DNA of 64,000 nucleotides. Origin: Humibacillus sp. DSM 29435 (lineage in GTDB: Bacteria; Actinomycetota; Actinomycetes; Actinomycetales; Dermatophilaceae). The stretch spans positions 102,732 through 166,731 of the forward strand of contig NZ_MAST01000002.1 of NCBI RefSeq assembly GCF_001758225.1, written 5' to 3'. The notes under the pieces were generated by a model that made no database searches, was not told where the DNA came from, and saw only the letters and a list, made by a program, of their open reading frames with translations. The position numbers and the translations under genes were made by a program. Below, in pieces: positions 29,197 to 39,235 of the stretch (within the stretch, counting starts at the first letter, position 1; every line of letters starts with the position of its first letter).

Positions 29197-29409
29197 CCCG
29201 ACACCGTAGGCCCGCTCGCCCGCAGAGTCACCGGCGCCAGCACTGCCCGATTGGCGCGGTGGTGCTGGTGCGGTGGTGCCGGCGGCGGCGGCGCTGCTGG
29301 CGTGGCGGTGGCGCTGGGGGGGTGCACCTGATGATGGCCGGCGCCGGCAGCGGTCTCACGGCCGGTGTGTCAGGAACGCGCTGTCAGCGGGTCGGCCTAC
29401 CGTCAGAAC

Positions 29410-30612
29410 ATGCGGTTGCTCCACACCTCCGACTGGCACCTCGGGCGCACGCTCCACGGCGTGAACCTGCACGAGGCGCAGTCTGCTGTGCTCGACCGCA
29501 TCGCCAGCCTCGTCGAGAACCCGCCCGATGGGGTGCCGATCGATGCCGTGCTCGTGGCCGGCGACGTCTACGACCGCGGGGTGCCACCCGTCGAGTCGGT
29601 CCAGCTCTTCGAGTGGACCCTCAGCCGGCTGGCGCAGAGCACCACCGTCGTGGTCACCTCCGGCAACCACGACTCGGCGATCCGGCTCGGCTACGGTGCG
29701 GCGCTCTTCCGCGACCGCATCCGGATGATCACCGACCCGGCCATGCTCGACCTGCCGGTGCTGCTCGAGGGATCCGACGGCGTGCCGGTCGCGATCTACG
29801 GCATCCCCTACCTCGACCCCGACCACGCGCGAGCTGCGCTGGCGCCGAGTGGGGCGGGTGACCTGTTGCCACGGTCACACCAGGCGGTCGTCGCGGCGGC
29901 CTGCGACCGCATCCGCGACGACCTCGCCCGCCGGGAGGGACGGCGCAGCGTGGTGATGGCCCACGCCTTCGTCGCCGGAGCCGAGCCCAGCGACTCCGAG
30001 CGCTCCATCATGGTCGGCGGTGTCGACCGGGTGGCCGGCACGGTGTTCCGTGGCATCGACTATGCGGCGCTCGGGCACCTGCACGGCCCCCAGGCACCGG
30101 CAGCGGCCGACGGCTCGGTGGTGCGCTACTCCGGTTCGCCGCTGCGCTACTCCTTCTCCGAGGAGCGCCAGCAGAAGGTGGTGCTGCTGGTTGACCTGCC
30201 GGCCTCCGGCCCGGCCCGGGTGCACCCCGTCGAGATCGAGCAGCCACGCCCGATGGCGACGCTGAGCGGTCGGCTCGACGAGCTGCTCGCGGATGCCGCC
30301 CTGTCGGTGCACGAGCAGAGCTGGGTTCGGGTCACGGTGACCGACCGGGTTCGCCCCGACTCGTTGATGGACCGTCTCAAGACGCGCTTCCCGCATGCCC
30401 TGCAGGTCTTCCACGAGCCGGAGGGGGCGGTCGACCGAGGCCGCAGCGGCACCACCGCCGTCAGCGAGAGAGACCCCCGCGAGCTCGGCGCCGACTTCAT
30501 CGCCCACGTCACCAAGAGCGAGGCGAGTCTCGGCGAGATCGACGCGTTCACCGCCGGGTATGAGGCGGCGGTGTCGGCGACGCGGGCGGCCGAGGCGCAG
30601 GAGGGGGCCTGA
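29410..30612 (+). CDS. sbcD: Exonuclease SbcCD, nuclease subunit
   Basis: 400 residues from ATG 29410 (MRLLHTSDWHLGRTL). Mre11-type phosphoesterase motifs: SDWHLGR, GDVYDRG, SGNHDS and GHLHGPQ, with MAHAFVAG upstream of the last; all metal-binding residues are present. Together with SbcC it cleaves DNA hairpins and processes ends. One base separates its stop from the sbcC GTG. SbcCD is known to attack long palindromes, which is relevant because this window is rich in long inverted repeats. Confidence 0.95.
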   Translation: MRLLHTSDWHLGRTLHGVNLHEAQSAVLDRIASLVENPPDGVPIDAVLVAGDVYDRGVPPVESVQLFEWTLSRLAQSTTVVVTSGNHDSAIRLGYGAALFRDRIRMITDPAMLDLPVLLEGSDGVPVAIYGIPYLDPDHARAALAPSGAGDLLPRSHQAVVAAACDRIRDDLARREGRRSVVMAHAFVAGAEPSDSERSIMVGGVDRVAGTVFRGIDYAALGHLHGPQAPAAADGSVVRYSGSPLRYSFSEERQQKVVLLVDLPASGPARVHPVEIEQPRPMATLSGRLDELLADAALSVHEQSWVRVTVTDRVRPDSLMDRLKTRFPHALQVFHEPEGAVDRGRSGTTAVSERDPRELGADFIAHVTKSEASLGEIDAFTAGYEAAVSATRAAEAQEGA

Positions 30613-30613
30613 C

Positions 30614-33607
30614 GTGCAGCTGCACCACCTCGAGATGACGGCGATCGGGCCCTACGCGGGCACCGAGCGTGTCGACTTCGCGAGCCTGGGTCGAGCGGGC
30701 CTCTTCCTGCTCGAGGGGCCCACCGGATCGGGGAAGTCGACGATCATCGACGCCATCACCTTCGCCCTCTACGGCAAGGTGGCGCAGGCCTCGGCCGACG
30801 TCGAGCGCATCCACTCCCACCACGCCGACCCTCGCACGGTGCCTCTCGTCACGCTCGTCTTCGAAACCCAGTCAGGCCTCTACCGGGTGCAGCGCACCCC
30901 CCGTTTCGAACGGCCGAAGTCGCGCGGGTCGGGTACCACCGTGGCGCAGCCGAGCGTCAAGCTGTGGCGGGTCGCCACCCCCGATGATCTTGTCGGCGGT
31001 GACCTGCTCTCGACCAACATCGGCGACTGCGACGACGAGATCACCCGCGCGGTCGGGCTCACCCGCGACCAGTTCGTGCAGACCGTCATCCTGCCCCAGG
31101 GTGAGTTCGCGACCTTCCTGCGGGCCAAGCCCGAAGACAAGGGCCGACTCCTCGAGAAGGTGTTCGGCACCGCGTTCTTCCGCCGGGTGCAGGACGAGAT
31201 CGTCGAGGCCGGCAAGGCGGCGCAGGCCAGCCGTCAGGGCGCCGTCGACGAGATCCGGCTCGCCGTGCACGCCTTTGCCGTGTCGGTGGGCCTCGACGAG
31301 GAGGCCCGCGAGCGCCTGGTCGCGACCAGCCGCACCAGCCCGGAGTTGCTGGCCGCCGAGCTGGCGGAGGTGGTCGACGAGCTCGCCACCCGCAAGCGGC
31401 ACTCCGCCAAGGTGAGCCGCGAGGCCATCGAGGCGCACGGGCAGATGGCCGACGAGGTGCGGCGAACGCGGCTGCGCATCGAACGCCGTGACCGGCTCCG
31501 GCAGCTGCAACAGCTGGACGAAGACCTTGGTCGGCGCGCAGTCGAGATGCGCGAGCTGGCCGCCACCGTCACGCGGGCCACGCAGGCGAAACCGGTGGTC
31601 GGGGCGGTTCGCACCCTGGCCATCTCTGAAGCCGCCCTCAAACGGGCGGAGTCTGCGCTGGTGGCTGCTCGCTCGAGGGTCGAGCCACATCTGCGCGAGC
31701 GCAGCATCTCGCTGTTGCGCGAGGCGGCGACCTCGGCGCGCGAGGTGGTCGGCTCGCTCTCGGGAGCGATCGCGCTCGAGGCGGGGCTCGCCGCCCGCGA
31801 GGGCGAGGCCCAAGACCTGCGGGCCGATCGGCAGCGGGCGCAGACCGATCTCGAGGCCACCACGGCCCTGCTGGAGGCCCTGCCCGACGTCATCGAGACC
31901 CACGACAACACCCTCACGGAGGCGCGGCGGCGCCTCGCCCTCCTCGCCGGCCGGGTCACCGAGGCGGAGCGGGCGGCCGAGCGGCTTCGGTCGGCCACCG
32001 CGCATGCGGGAGCGGCCGAACGCGTGGCCGAACGTGAGGTGTTGGCTGCCGCGGCTCTCGACTCCGTGCGGCGCGGGGAGTCATCGTTGGCGCATCTACG
32101 GCAGCGGCGCATCGACGACATCGCCGGTGAGCTCGGCCTGACCCTCGTCTCGGGCGAGGCCTGCCCGGTCTGTGGGGCCGTCGAGCATCCGGAGCCGGCC
32201 CGCCCGACCGACGATGCGGTCACCCCCGCTCAGGTCACCGCCGAGGAGACCCGGGTTGCGAGGCTGCGAGAGCTGGCCTCCGGCCGGGTCGACGAGCTGG
32301 CCATGGCCCGGGCCGAGGTGCGTGAGCTCGCGGCGAGAGCGGGCGGGCTCGGCGTCGAGAGGGCCACCCAGGCAGCCGAGACGGCGGCCGAGCTGTTGGC
32401 CGAGTCGGTGCAGGCGGAGACCGACGTCGCCGTGGGAACGGCCCGGCTCGCAGAGCTGCGCGAGCGCGCGGCGTCGTTGACTGCGACCCGTTCCGAGCTG
32501 GCCACCACCCTGGCCCGACTCGACCAGTCCGTTGCCGACCTCACGGCGCGCCTCGAACGCGAGCGCGCCGAGGTCGAAGCCGCCCGTGGCGGCCACCCGA
32601 GCGTGGCCGCCCGTCGCTCGACGCTCAGCGGGGCGGCCACCGACATCGACCACCTCATCGACGCCCTCGGAGTGCGCGACACCGCTCGCGCCGCCGTCGC
32701 CGAAGACGAGATGGCCCGCGGCTCCGACCTCGCTGCGGCCGGGTTCGACAGTGTCGCCGAGTGGCTGGCGGCCGACCGCAGCCAGGAGTGGATCCAGGCC
32801 CGGCAGCGTGAGATCGAGCAGTTCGAGACGGCCTGCACCCAGGTCAAGGCCGGGCTCTCCGGGCCCGAGCTCGCCGACGTGCAGCTCGACGCCCTGTTCG
32901 ATGACATCGCCCAGCTGGAGTCGCTCGAGAAGGCCAGCAAGAAGGACATGGAGGCCGCGAGCAACGAGCACGGGAGCCTGCGTGACCAGCTGAGCAGGGC
33001 CAGAAAGCGCGTGCTCGAGGTCTCCGAGGCGCTGGCCCGCAACGCCGAGGTCATGGCCGCGACCGCCGACGCCGTTCGGGTCGGCCAGCTGGTGGCCGGC
33101 GGCGGCGAGAACCAGCTGCGCCTCGACCTGGCCAACTACGTGCTCATAAGGCGCTTCGCCGAGGTGCTGTCGGCGGCGAACACCGAGCTGGCCCGGTTCT
33201 CCGGCGGGCGCTACACCCTCGAGCACTGGGGCGCCCGCAAGGGCAACCTCAAGTCGGGTCTGGGGGTGCGGGTCCACGACATGCAGACCAACCAGGTGCG
33301 CGACGTCGGCACCCTGTCAGGCGGCGAGACCTTCTACGTCTCGCTGTCGCTGGCGCTGGCGCTCGCCGAGGTGGTGCGCTCCGAGTCGGGTGGCGTCGAC
33401 CTCGGCACCCTCTTCGTCGACGAGGGGTTCGGCACCCTCGACCCCGACGTGCTCGACGACGTCATGCACACCCTTGAGGGGCTGCGGGCGGGCGGGCGCA
33501 CGGTGGGCATCGTCAGTCACGTCACCGAGCTGAAGTCGCGGGTCGCCGACCGCATCGAGGTCATCGTGCGGCCCGACCACACCTCGACCCTGCGGGTCAC
33601 CGCCTGA
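30614..33607 (+). CDS. sbcC: Exonuclease SbcCD, ATPase subunit
   Basis: 997 residues from GTG 30614 (MQLHHLEMTAIGPYAGTERV); further upstream frame is not coding. Walker A GPTGSGKST (residues 35-43), two long coiled-coil arms, zinc hook ACPVCGAVEHPEPA (about residue 516), and the C-terminal LSGGETFYVSLSLALAL signature with Walker B LFVDEGFGTLDP. Rad50-like: uses ATP to drive SbcD. Directly follows sbcD. Confidence 0.95.
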   Translation: MQLHHLEMTAIGPYAGTERVDFASLGRAGLFLLEGPTGSGKSTIIDAITFALYGKVAQASADVERIHSHHADPRTVPLVTLVFETQSGLYRVQRTPRFERPKSRGSGTTVAQPSVKLWRVATPDDLVGGDLLSTNIGDCDDEITRAVGLTRDQFVQTVILPQGEFATFLRAKPEDKGRLLEKVFGTAFFRRVQDEIVEAGKAAQASRQGAVDEIRLAVHAFAVSVGLDEEARERLVATSRTSPELLAAELAEVVDELATRKRHSAKVSREAIEAHGQMADEVRRTRLRIERRDRLRQLQQLDEDLGRRAVEMRELAATVTRATQAKPVVGAVRTLAISEAALKRAESALVAARSRVEPHLRERSISLLREAATSAREVVGSLSGAIALEAGLAAREGEAQDLRADRQRAQTDLEATTALLEALPDVIETHDNTLTEARRRLALLAGRVTEAERAAERLRSATAHAGAAERVAEREVLAAAALDSVRRGESSLAHLRQRRIDDIAGELGLTLVSGEACPVCGAVEHPEPARPTDDAVTPAQVTAEETRVARLRELASGRVDELAMARAEVRELAARAGGLGVERATQAAETAAELLAESVQAETDVAVGTARLAELRERAASLTATRSELATTLARLDQSVADLTARLERERAEVEAARGGHPSVAARRSTLSGAATDIDHLIDALGVRDTARAAVAEDEMARGSDLAAAGFDSVAEWLAADRSQEWIQARQREIEQFETACTQVKAGLSGPELADVQLDALFDDIAQLESLEKASKKDMEAASNEHGSLRDQLSRARKRVLEVSEALARNAEVMAATADAVRVGQLVAGGGENQLRLDLANYVLIRRFAEVLSAANTELARFSGGRYTLEHWGARKGNLKSGLGVRVHDMQTNQVRDVGTLSGGETFYVSLSLALALAEVVRSESGGVDLGTLFVDEGFGTLDPDVLDDVMHTLEGLRAGGRTVGIVSHVTELKSRVADRIEVIVRPDHTSTLRVTA

Positions 33608-33677
33608 CCGGCGCGCCGTGAGGGCGACGAGGAGGTCTGCGAGTACGTCGGCGCCGCAGCGGTGCATAGTCAGCGGT

Positions 33678-34196
33678 ATGAGCCTCCCCTTCCCCGAGCC
33701 GACCCGCGCTGCCTCGACTCGCGCTGAAGTGCTCGGCCGCTACCTCGAGTACTTCCGCGACCAGGTCGTCAGCAGGCTCGAGGGCATCCCGCAGGGCCGG
33801 CTGAGCAGCAGCCTGCTGCCGTCGGGATGGACCCCTCTCGAGCTGCTCAACCACCTGACCCACGTCGAGCGACGTTGGCTCGAATGGGGTTTCGAGGGGC
33901 GCACCGTCGCCGACCCGTGGGCCGACCACCGCGACCACCGCGACGGCCGTTGGCACGTAGCGGACGACGAGACTCTGGCCACCCTGCTGACGGCCTTCCG
34001 TTCGCAGGCGGCGCGCAGCGACGCGGTGCTGGCCGCGCACGGTCTCGAGGAGGTCGGTCAGCCTGGGGAGCGCTGGAACGGCAAGCCGCCCGCCACGCTC
34101 GAGCGCGTGCTGCTGCACCTGATGCAGGAGTACGCCAGGCACCTCGGCCACCTCGACATCGTCGCTGAGCTGTGCGGCGGGCCCGTCGGCGAATGA
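33678..34196 (+). CDS. DinB/DUF664-family protein
   Basis: 172 residues from ATG 33678. Four-helix bundle of the DinB superfamily with the metal-site histidines in LLNHLTHVERRWLEWG and QEYARHLGHLDIVAE. Many such actinobacterial proteins are bacillithiol/mycothiol-transferase-like, but the thiol partner is not shown. Monocistronic. The GTG and TGG-type in-frame starts upstream lack ribosome sites. Confidence 0.8.
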   Translation: MSLPFPEPTRAASTRAEVLGRYLEYFRDQVVSRLEGIPQGRLSSSLLPSGWTPLELLNHLTHVERRWLEWGFEGRTVADPWADHRDHRDGRWHVADDETLATLLTAFRSQAARSDAVLAAHGLEEVGQPGERWNGKPPATLERVLLHLMQEYARHLGHLDIVAELCGGPVGE

Positions 34197-34269
34197 CCGC
34201 CACCAACCGGTGGATGCCGCCTCGCGTCGCGTCGCTCGCGGGCCCGGGACCTCGCACTAGGCTCCAGCC

Positions 34270-34650
34270 ATGAGCGTCGTCGCGAGTGTGTTCGTCGGGC
34301 TGGCCGCCCTGCTCCACGCCTACATCTTCCTGATGGAGAGCCTCTGGTGGACCCGCCCCGACACCTGGAAGCGGTTCGGGATCGCCGACCAGGCCTCGGC
34401 CGAGACCACCCGTCCGATGGCGTACAACCAGGGCTTCTACAACCTGTTCCTCGGCGTCGGTGCGGCGCTCGGTCTGGTGCTCTGGTTCACCGGCCACGAG
34501 AGCAGCGGCAAGGCCCTGGTGCTCTTCTCCACCGCCTCGATGTGGCTCGCGGCCGCCGTGCTCGTCACGACCGGCCGACGCTACCTGCGGGCCGCACTCA
34601 CTCAGGGCACCCTGCCGTTCGTCGGGTTCGTGCTCTTCCTGTTCCTCTGA
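34270..34650 (+). CDS. DUF1304 small membrane protein
   Basis: 126 residues with four hydrophobic segments and the family's YIFLMESLWWTRP and MAYNQGFYNLFLGVGAALG. DUF1304 members are of unknown function. ATG 34270 follows the DinB-like gene by 73 bases. Confidence 0.85.
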   Translation: MSVVASVFVGLAALLHAYIFLMESLWWTRPDTWKRFGIADQASAETTRPMAYNQGFYNLFLGVGAALGLVLWFTGHESSGKALVLFSTASMWLAAAVLVTTGRRYLRAALTQGTLPFVGFVLFLFL

Positions 34651-34655
34651 CCCAC

Positions 34656-34700
34656 CCTTCCCGGACCCCGCCTTCCCGGACCCCGCCTTCCCTCACCCCG
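34656..34700. repeat. 15-bp tandem repeat
   Basis: CCTTCCCGGACCCCG at 34656-34670 and 34671-34685, with a third diverged copy (CCTTCCCTCACCCCG) at 34686-34700. It fills the gap between the DUF1304 stop and the convergent MFS gene. Confidence 0.9.
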
Positions 34701-34726
34701 GAGGGTCAGCACGCGCTCACGGCCCA

Positions 34727-36136
34727 TCACGAAGCCGTCGGAACGGTCGACCGGTCGCGGTGCGTCGTGGTCGCCAGCACCACCACGCCAACGCCGACCA
34801 CGGCCGCGGCTGCGGCCAGGGTCGGATAGCCGAACCCGCCCACGACCACGCCGGCGAGCGCTCCGCCGCCAGCGCCGGCGAGCCCCATCACCACCTCCGA
34901 GAGACCCTGCACCGCAGGACGTTCCGAGGCCGTGACGGAGGCTGTGAGCAGTGTCGAGCCCGAGACGAGGGTGCACGACCAGCCCAGCCCGAGCAGCACG
35001 AGGGCCACCAGCAGCAGCCCGGACCAGCCCGTGTGGGCGCGGGAGGCGAGCAGGCCGGCAGCAGCCAGGATGACCCCACCCGTGCTGGCGACGCGGCGCC
35101 CGCCCCACCGGTCGACCGCCGCACCGACCAGCGGCGAGAACGCGTACATGCCGACGATGTGCATCGAGATGACGAACCCGATCACCTCGAGCTCGGCGTT
35201 GCCGTGGCTCATGTGCAGCGGCGTCATCACCATCACGCTGACCATGACCAGGTGCCCGAGTGCCACCGTGATCATGCCGAGGCGAGCCATCGGGTTGGCG
35301 CGAACGACCCGCAGCCCCCGCGACAGCGACCCGTCGTGGTCATCGGCGTCATCAGCGGCATCGAGCGAGGCAGCCGCGTCGGGCTCCAACGGCCCCGACG
35401 GGTCGGCCGGTTCCGGCCGGGCCGCGTCGGTCACATCCCTCGAGGGCTCCGGGGGCCGCTGGGCCGCGGCCGCCCGACCGGCTCGTTCGAGTGCGCGTGA
35501 GGTGAGCAGCGGGTCAGGCCGGAGCAGCCGGTTGATCACGATCCAGGCCAGCAGAAAACCGGCCAGCGAGAAGACGAACGACCCGGCGAGGTCGGGCAGC
35601 CCGACCGCCTGGGCGAAGGCCTTGCCGGGGCCGACGAGGTTGGGCCCGATGACCGAGCCGATCGTCGTGGCCCAGACGACGATCGAGAGGTCACGACCGC
35701 GGCGCGCCGGGAGGGCAAGGTCGGCAGCTGCGTACCGCGCTTGGCCGTTGGCACTGGTGCCGCCCCCGAACAGCAACATGCCGACGAGCATCAGCGGGAA
35801 CGAGTCGGCGACGGCCGCCGAGACGACGATCGCCGCGCCGACGAAGGCGAGCAGGTACCCGAGCTGCAACCCCGGGCGACGTCCTCTGGCCGCCATCACC
35901 CGGGCGACGGGAATGGCGATGAGCGCACCGCCGAGCACCTGGAAGGTGGTGCCGAGGCCGGCGAGCGCGTCGGAGCCGGACAGCTGCTGGGCGAGCAGCG
36001 CCCCGACGGCGATGCCGCTGGCCATCCCCAGCCCGCTCAGCACCTGCGACAGCACGAGCGTGCGAATGGCGCCGGCCTGCAGCGCCGCCCGGTCGGCCTC
36101 GACGTGCTGGCCGACCCGGTCGGCCTGGGTGACCAT
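34727..36136 (-). CDS. MFS transporter encoded with PaaN
   Basis: 469 residues from ATG 36136, which overlaps the paaN stop (TGATG). Twelve-helix MFS layout with GLGTTFQVLGGALIAIPVARVMAARGRRPG (split by the helix) and a long acidic central loop (about residues 222-285, rich in Asp, Pro and Ala) between the two halves. Translational coupling to paaN suggests transport related to phenylacetate or its toxic intermediates; substrate unknown. Confidence 0.85.
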   Translation of the reverse strand: MVTQADRVGQHVEADRAALQAGAIRTLVLSQVLSGLGMASGIAVGALLAQQLSGSDALAGLGTTFQVLGGALIAIPVARVMAARGRRPGLQLGYLLAFVGAAIVVSAAVADSFPLMLVGMLLFGGGTSANGQARYAAADLALPARRGRDLSIVVWATTIGSVIGPNLVGPGKAFAQAVGLPDLAGSFVFSLAGFLLAWIVINRLLRPDPLLTSRALERAGRAAAAQRPPEPSRDVTDAARPEPADPSGPLEPDAAASLDAADDADDHDGSLSRGLRVVRANPMARLGMITVALGHLVMVSVMVMTPLHMSHGNAELEVIGFVISMHIVGMYAFSPLVGAAVDRWGGRRVASTGGVILAAAGLLASRAHTGWSGLLLVALVLLGLGWSCTLVSGSTLLTASVTASERPAVQGLSEVVMGLAGAGGGALAGVVVGGFGYPTLAAAAAVVGVGVVVLATTTHRDRSTVPTAS

Positions 36137-37854
36137 CAGACGTGACGCCGAGAGGTGATGACCCGGAAGCGGTTGGCGACGAAGGCGGCGTCGGTGTAGG
36201 CAGCGTTGGCGGCCGGGTTCGCGCCGGTGCCGTGCAGGTCGGAGAAGGCCGCCGTCTGGTTGACGAAGACCGGCCCGGTGAGGTTCTCCGACAGGGCGAC
36301 CCCACCCTCGGCGGCAGCGTCGCGCGCAGCCTCGAGCACGGCCTCGCTGGTGGAGTAGACCGCGGCCGTCATGGCCCCGTGCTCGCGAACGGTGTCGGCG
36401 AGCTGGGCCAGCGACTGGTCGGTGCCGCTCGTGCGGATGAGGAAGCCGACCGGCCCGAAGCACTCCTGCGTGTAGAGGTCTTCGCGGGCCGCGTCGAGCG
36501 CCACCAGACCGGGTGCGCGCACGACGGCATCCGGCCAGGTCGGGTGGGTGACCCGGCGCGAGTCGAGCACCACCCGCCCCTCGCCGTCGGCGGCCAGGGC
36601 TGCGAGCGAGTCGGCGTTGTCGCGCACCTGGGCGTTGACGGTGGCGCCGAGCAGCTCGACGGCCTTGGCGTCGTCGCCGGTGAGGCGCGTGACGGCAGCG
36701 GCCAGCCGGTCACCGAAGTCGTCGAAGCTGAGGTGGCCCTCGTCGGTGTCGACCCCGCCCGCCGGCACGTAGAGGTTCTGCGGCGCCGTGCACATCTGGC
36801 CGGAGTAGAGCGTCAGCGAGAAGGCGAGGTTGCCGAGGGTGCCCCGAAGGTTGTCGGTCGAGTCGACGACGACGGTGTTGAGCCCGGCCTTCTCGGTGTA
36901 GACGAGGGTGCCGTTGGCGGCCGCCGACTGCTCGAGCCACGCCCCGAACGTCGGGCCACCGGTGTAGTCGATGATCGCGATCTCGGCACGCTCGGCGAGG
37001 GTCTTGGCCAGGCCCTGGCCGTCGGCCTCGGCCGCGAGCTGCACCAGCGCCGGGTCGAAACCGGCGTCGGTCAGCACCTCGCGCGCCACCTCGACGGTGA
37101 TCGCGAGCGGCAGCACCGCGCGCGGGTGGGGCTTGACGACCACGGCGTTGCCCGTGACGAGGGAGGCGAACAGGCCGGGGTAGGCGTTCCACGTCGGGAA
37201 GGTGTTGCACCCGATGACCAGAGCGACACCGCGCGGCACGATGCGGTAGTCCTTCTGCATGCGGATCGGCTGGTCGCGGGCCGGCTTCTCCCAGACGACG
37301 GATGCCGGAAACCGTTCCTGCTCGACGAGGCCCGCGACGATCGCCTCGATGGCGCGGTCCTGGGCGTGCGGGCCACCGGCCTGGAACGCCATGACGAAGG
37401 GCTGCCCGGAGGTGTGCATCACCGCGTTCGCCATCTCGAAGCTGCGCCGGTTGATGCGGTCGACGATCTCGACGCACACAGCGGCCCGCACCTGCGCGCC
37501 CGCGTCGCGCCAGGCGGGCATGGCGGCGCGCGCGGCGGCCAGGCCGGCATCCAGGTCGAGCGACGGGTAGGTCACCCCGAGCACAGGACCGTAGGGCGAG
37601 ACCTCGCCACCGACGAACGAGCCGTCGGTCGGCTGACCCGACAGGGCACCGAACGGCTCGTTCAGGTGTGACTCATGGGCGGCCAGTCCGTCAGCGGCGG
37701 CTGCCTCGCCGTACACCCGCGGGCTCGGCGACTCGGGGTAGCGCGAGAACCAGGAGCGCGCCGCGAGCGCCGCACGTGCCTCGTCGAGCAGGCCGGCGTG
37801 GGCGCCGAGCAGCGGGTGGTCGGTCAGGTGTTGGTCAGGCGCCGTTGCAGTCAC
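36136..37854 (-). CDS. paaN: Phenylacetic acid degradation protein PaaN (aldehyde dehydrogenase type)
   Basis: 572 residues from GTG 37854 (MTATAPDQHLTDHPLLG). Aldehyde dehydrogenase superfamily: VALVIGCNTFPTWNAYPG (NAD region), EKAGLNTVVVDSTD, SLTLYSGQMCTAPQNLYV with the catalytic Cys, and QECFGPVGFLI. Family members oxidise or process ring-opening aldehyde in phenylacetate breakdown. The ribosome site is weak, so leaderless translation is possible. Divergent from paaH with 142 bases between them. Confidence 0.88.
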   Translation of the reverse strand: MTATAPDQHLTDHPLLGAHAGLLDEARAALAARSWFSRYPESPSPRVYGEAAAADGLAAHESHLNEPFGALSGQPTDGSFVGGEVSPYGPVLGVTYPSLDLDAGLAAARAAMPAWRDAGAQVRAAVCVEIVDRINRRSFEMANAVMHTSGQPFVMAFQAGGPHAQDRAIEAIVAGLVEQERFPASVVWEKPARDQPIRMQKDYRIVPRGVALVIGCNTFPTWNAYPGLFASLVTGNAVVVKPHPRAVLPLAITVEVAREVLTDAGFDPALVQLAAEADGQGLAKTLAERAEIAIIDYTGGPTFGAWLEQSAAANGTLVYTEKAGLNTVVVDSTDNLRGTLGNLAFSLTLYSGQMCTAPQNLYVPAGGVDTDEGHLSFDDFGDRLAAAVTRLTGDDAKAVELLGATVNAQVRDNADSLAALAADGEGRVVLDSRRVTHPTWPDAVVRAPGLVALDAAREDLYTQECFGPVGFLIRTSGTDQSLAQLADTVREHGAMTAAVYSTSEAVLEAARDAAAEGGVALSENLTGPVFVNQTAAFSDLHGTGANPAANAAYTDAAFVANRFRVITSRRHV

Positions 37855-37996
37855 GCCATCGATGCTAGACGGGACCTCGGGCGGCACGAAACGGCGAGCC
37901 CACCTCCGCCCCGCGCCGTCGCGCGGCCTCTGACCGAAGCGGTGCACTGCCGCCTCGTGGCGTTCCGTTCGAACGTTGGTACGCCGCGAGGGCAGG
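37855..37996. promoter_or_regulatory. Divergent paaN / paaH promoter region
   Basis: 142 bases. CGTTCGAACG (37966-37975) is a perfect ten-base palindrome 21 bases before the paaH ATG and is a candidate operator for a paa regulator (none is encoded in the window). No clear -35/-10 pair was recognised. Confidence 0.4.
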
Positions 37997-39235
37997 ATGG
38001 TCACCATGGACGTCGACGCGAACGACCGCGAACAGCCAACCCACTCCGGCGAAGACGACGCCAGGCTGGGGCGGGTCGGCGTGATCGGCAGTGGTGCCAT
38101 GGGGATCGGGATCGCCCAGGTCGCGGCCACGGCCGGCCACCGGGTCACGCTTGTCGACCGCGACGCCGCCGTGGTCGACGCGGCCCTGACGCGCCTGGGA
38201 GGCACCCTGGCCCGACTGGTCGCCAAGGGTCGGGTCACCGATGTCGAGCGGGTTGACATCCTCGCGCGCATCGGCGCCGTCGAGACCATCGCCGAGCTGC
38301 CGGAGTGCTCACTCGTCATCGAGGCGGTGCCCGAGAGCCTCGAGCTCAAACGTGAGGTGTTCACCGAGCTCGCGGAGCACCAGCCGGCGACCACGCTGCT
38401 GGCGACCAACACCTCGAGCATCGACATCGGCGCCATCGCCGACGACGTGACCGAGCCGGAACGAGTGCTCGGCCTGCACTTCTTCAACCCGCCTCCGCTG
38501 ATGCGCCTGGTCGAGGTGGTGCACGCGAAACAGACGTCACGGGCCTACGTCGACCACGCGGCCGCGCTCATGCAGACCTGGGGCAAGACGCCGGTGCGGT
38601 GCGCCTCGACCCCCGGGTTCATCGTCAACCGGGTCGCGCGACCCTTCTACGGTGAGGCGCAACGGCTTGTCGAGACGGGTGTGGCCGACCCCGCCACCAT
38701 CGACGCCATCCTGCGCGAACGTGGCGGCTTTCCGATGGGCCCGTTCGAGCTGACCGACTTCATCGGGCAGGACGTCAACCTGGCCGTCGGCACCTCGGTC
38801 TGGGAGCAGACTGAGCACGACGAACGTTATGCCCCAACGCAGTTCCAGCAGCAGCTTGTTGCCGAGGGTCGACTCGGGCGCAAGTCGGGGCACGGCGTCT
38901 ACGCGTACACGGCTGACGGAACGGTCGAACGACCCGAGCCGGACGCCGCACTGGCCGACCGGCTCGTGGGCGGACTGATCGAGACCGATCCGCTGGCCCG
39001 TACGCTCGCCATGCTCGTCAACGAGGCCGTCGACCTCGTGCACCGCGGTGAGGCCAGCGCTGACGACGTCGACACGGCAATGGTGCTGGGTGTGCGGTAT
39101 CCGAAGGGGCCGATCGCGTGGGGCCGTGAGATCGGGTTCTCGGTGGTGGCCGACCAGATCAGGGCGCTCGATGCCGCCCTTCCGGGGGGTCGCTACCGGC
39201 CGAGCCCCGCACTCACCGACGGGAGCCTGACGTGA
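37997..39235 (+). CDS. paaH: 3-hydroxyacyl-CoA dehydrogenase of phenylacetate pathway
   Basis: 412 residues from ATG 37997 (GAGGG upstream); ATG 38006 is equally possible. NAD-binding GVIGSGAMGIGIAQVAATAG, the catalytic LHFFNPPPLMRLVEVV and the C-terminal domain FIVNRVARPFYGEAQRL with GPFELTDFIGQDVN; a second partial 3HCDH domain lies at ~330-410. Oxidises 3-hydroxyadipyl-CoA in the PaaH assignment. Stop overlaps the GTG of paaI (GTGA). Confidence 0.9.
   Translation: MVTMDVDANDREQPTHSGEDDARLGRVGVIGSGAMGIGIAQVAATAGHRVTLVDRDAAVVDAALTRLGGTLARLVAKGRVTDVERVDILARIGAVETIAELPECSLVIEAVPESLELKREVFTELAEHQPATTLLATNTSSIDIGAIADDVTEPERVLGLHFFNPPPLMRLVEVVHAKQTSRAYVDHAAALMQTWGKTPVRCASTPGFIVNRVARPFYGEAQRLVETGVADPATIDAILRERGGFPMGPFELTDFIGQDVNLAVGTSVWEQTEHDERYAPTQFQQQLVAEGRLGRKSGHGVYAYTADGTVERPEPDAALADRLVGGLIETDPLARTLAMLVNEAVDLVHRGEASADDVDTAMVLGVRYPKGPIAWGREIGFSVVADQIRALDAALPGGRYRPSPALTDGSLT

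Noticed and set aside
29410..33607. SbcCD as a defence system
   Set aside because: Standard chromosomal housekeeping pair with intact motifs and no linked defence gene.
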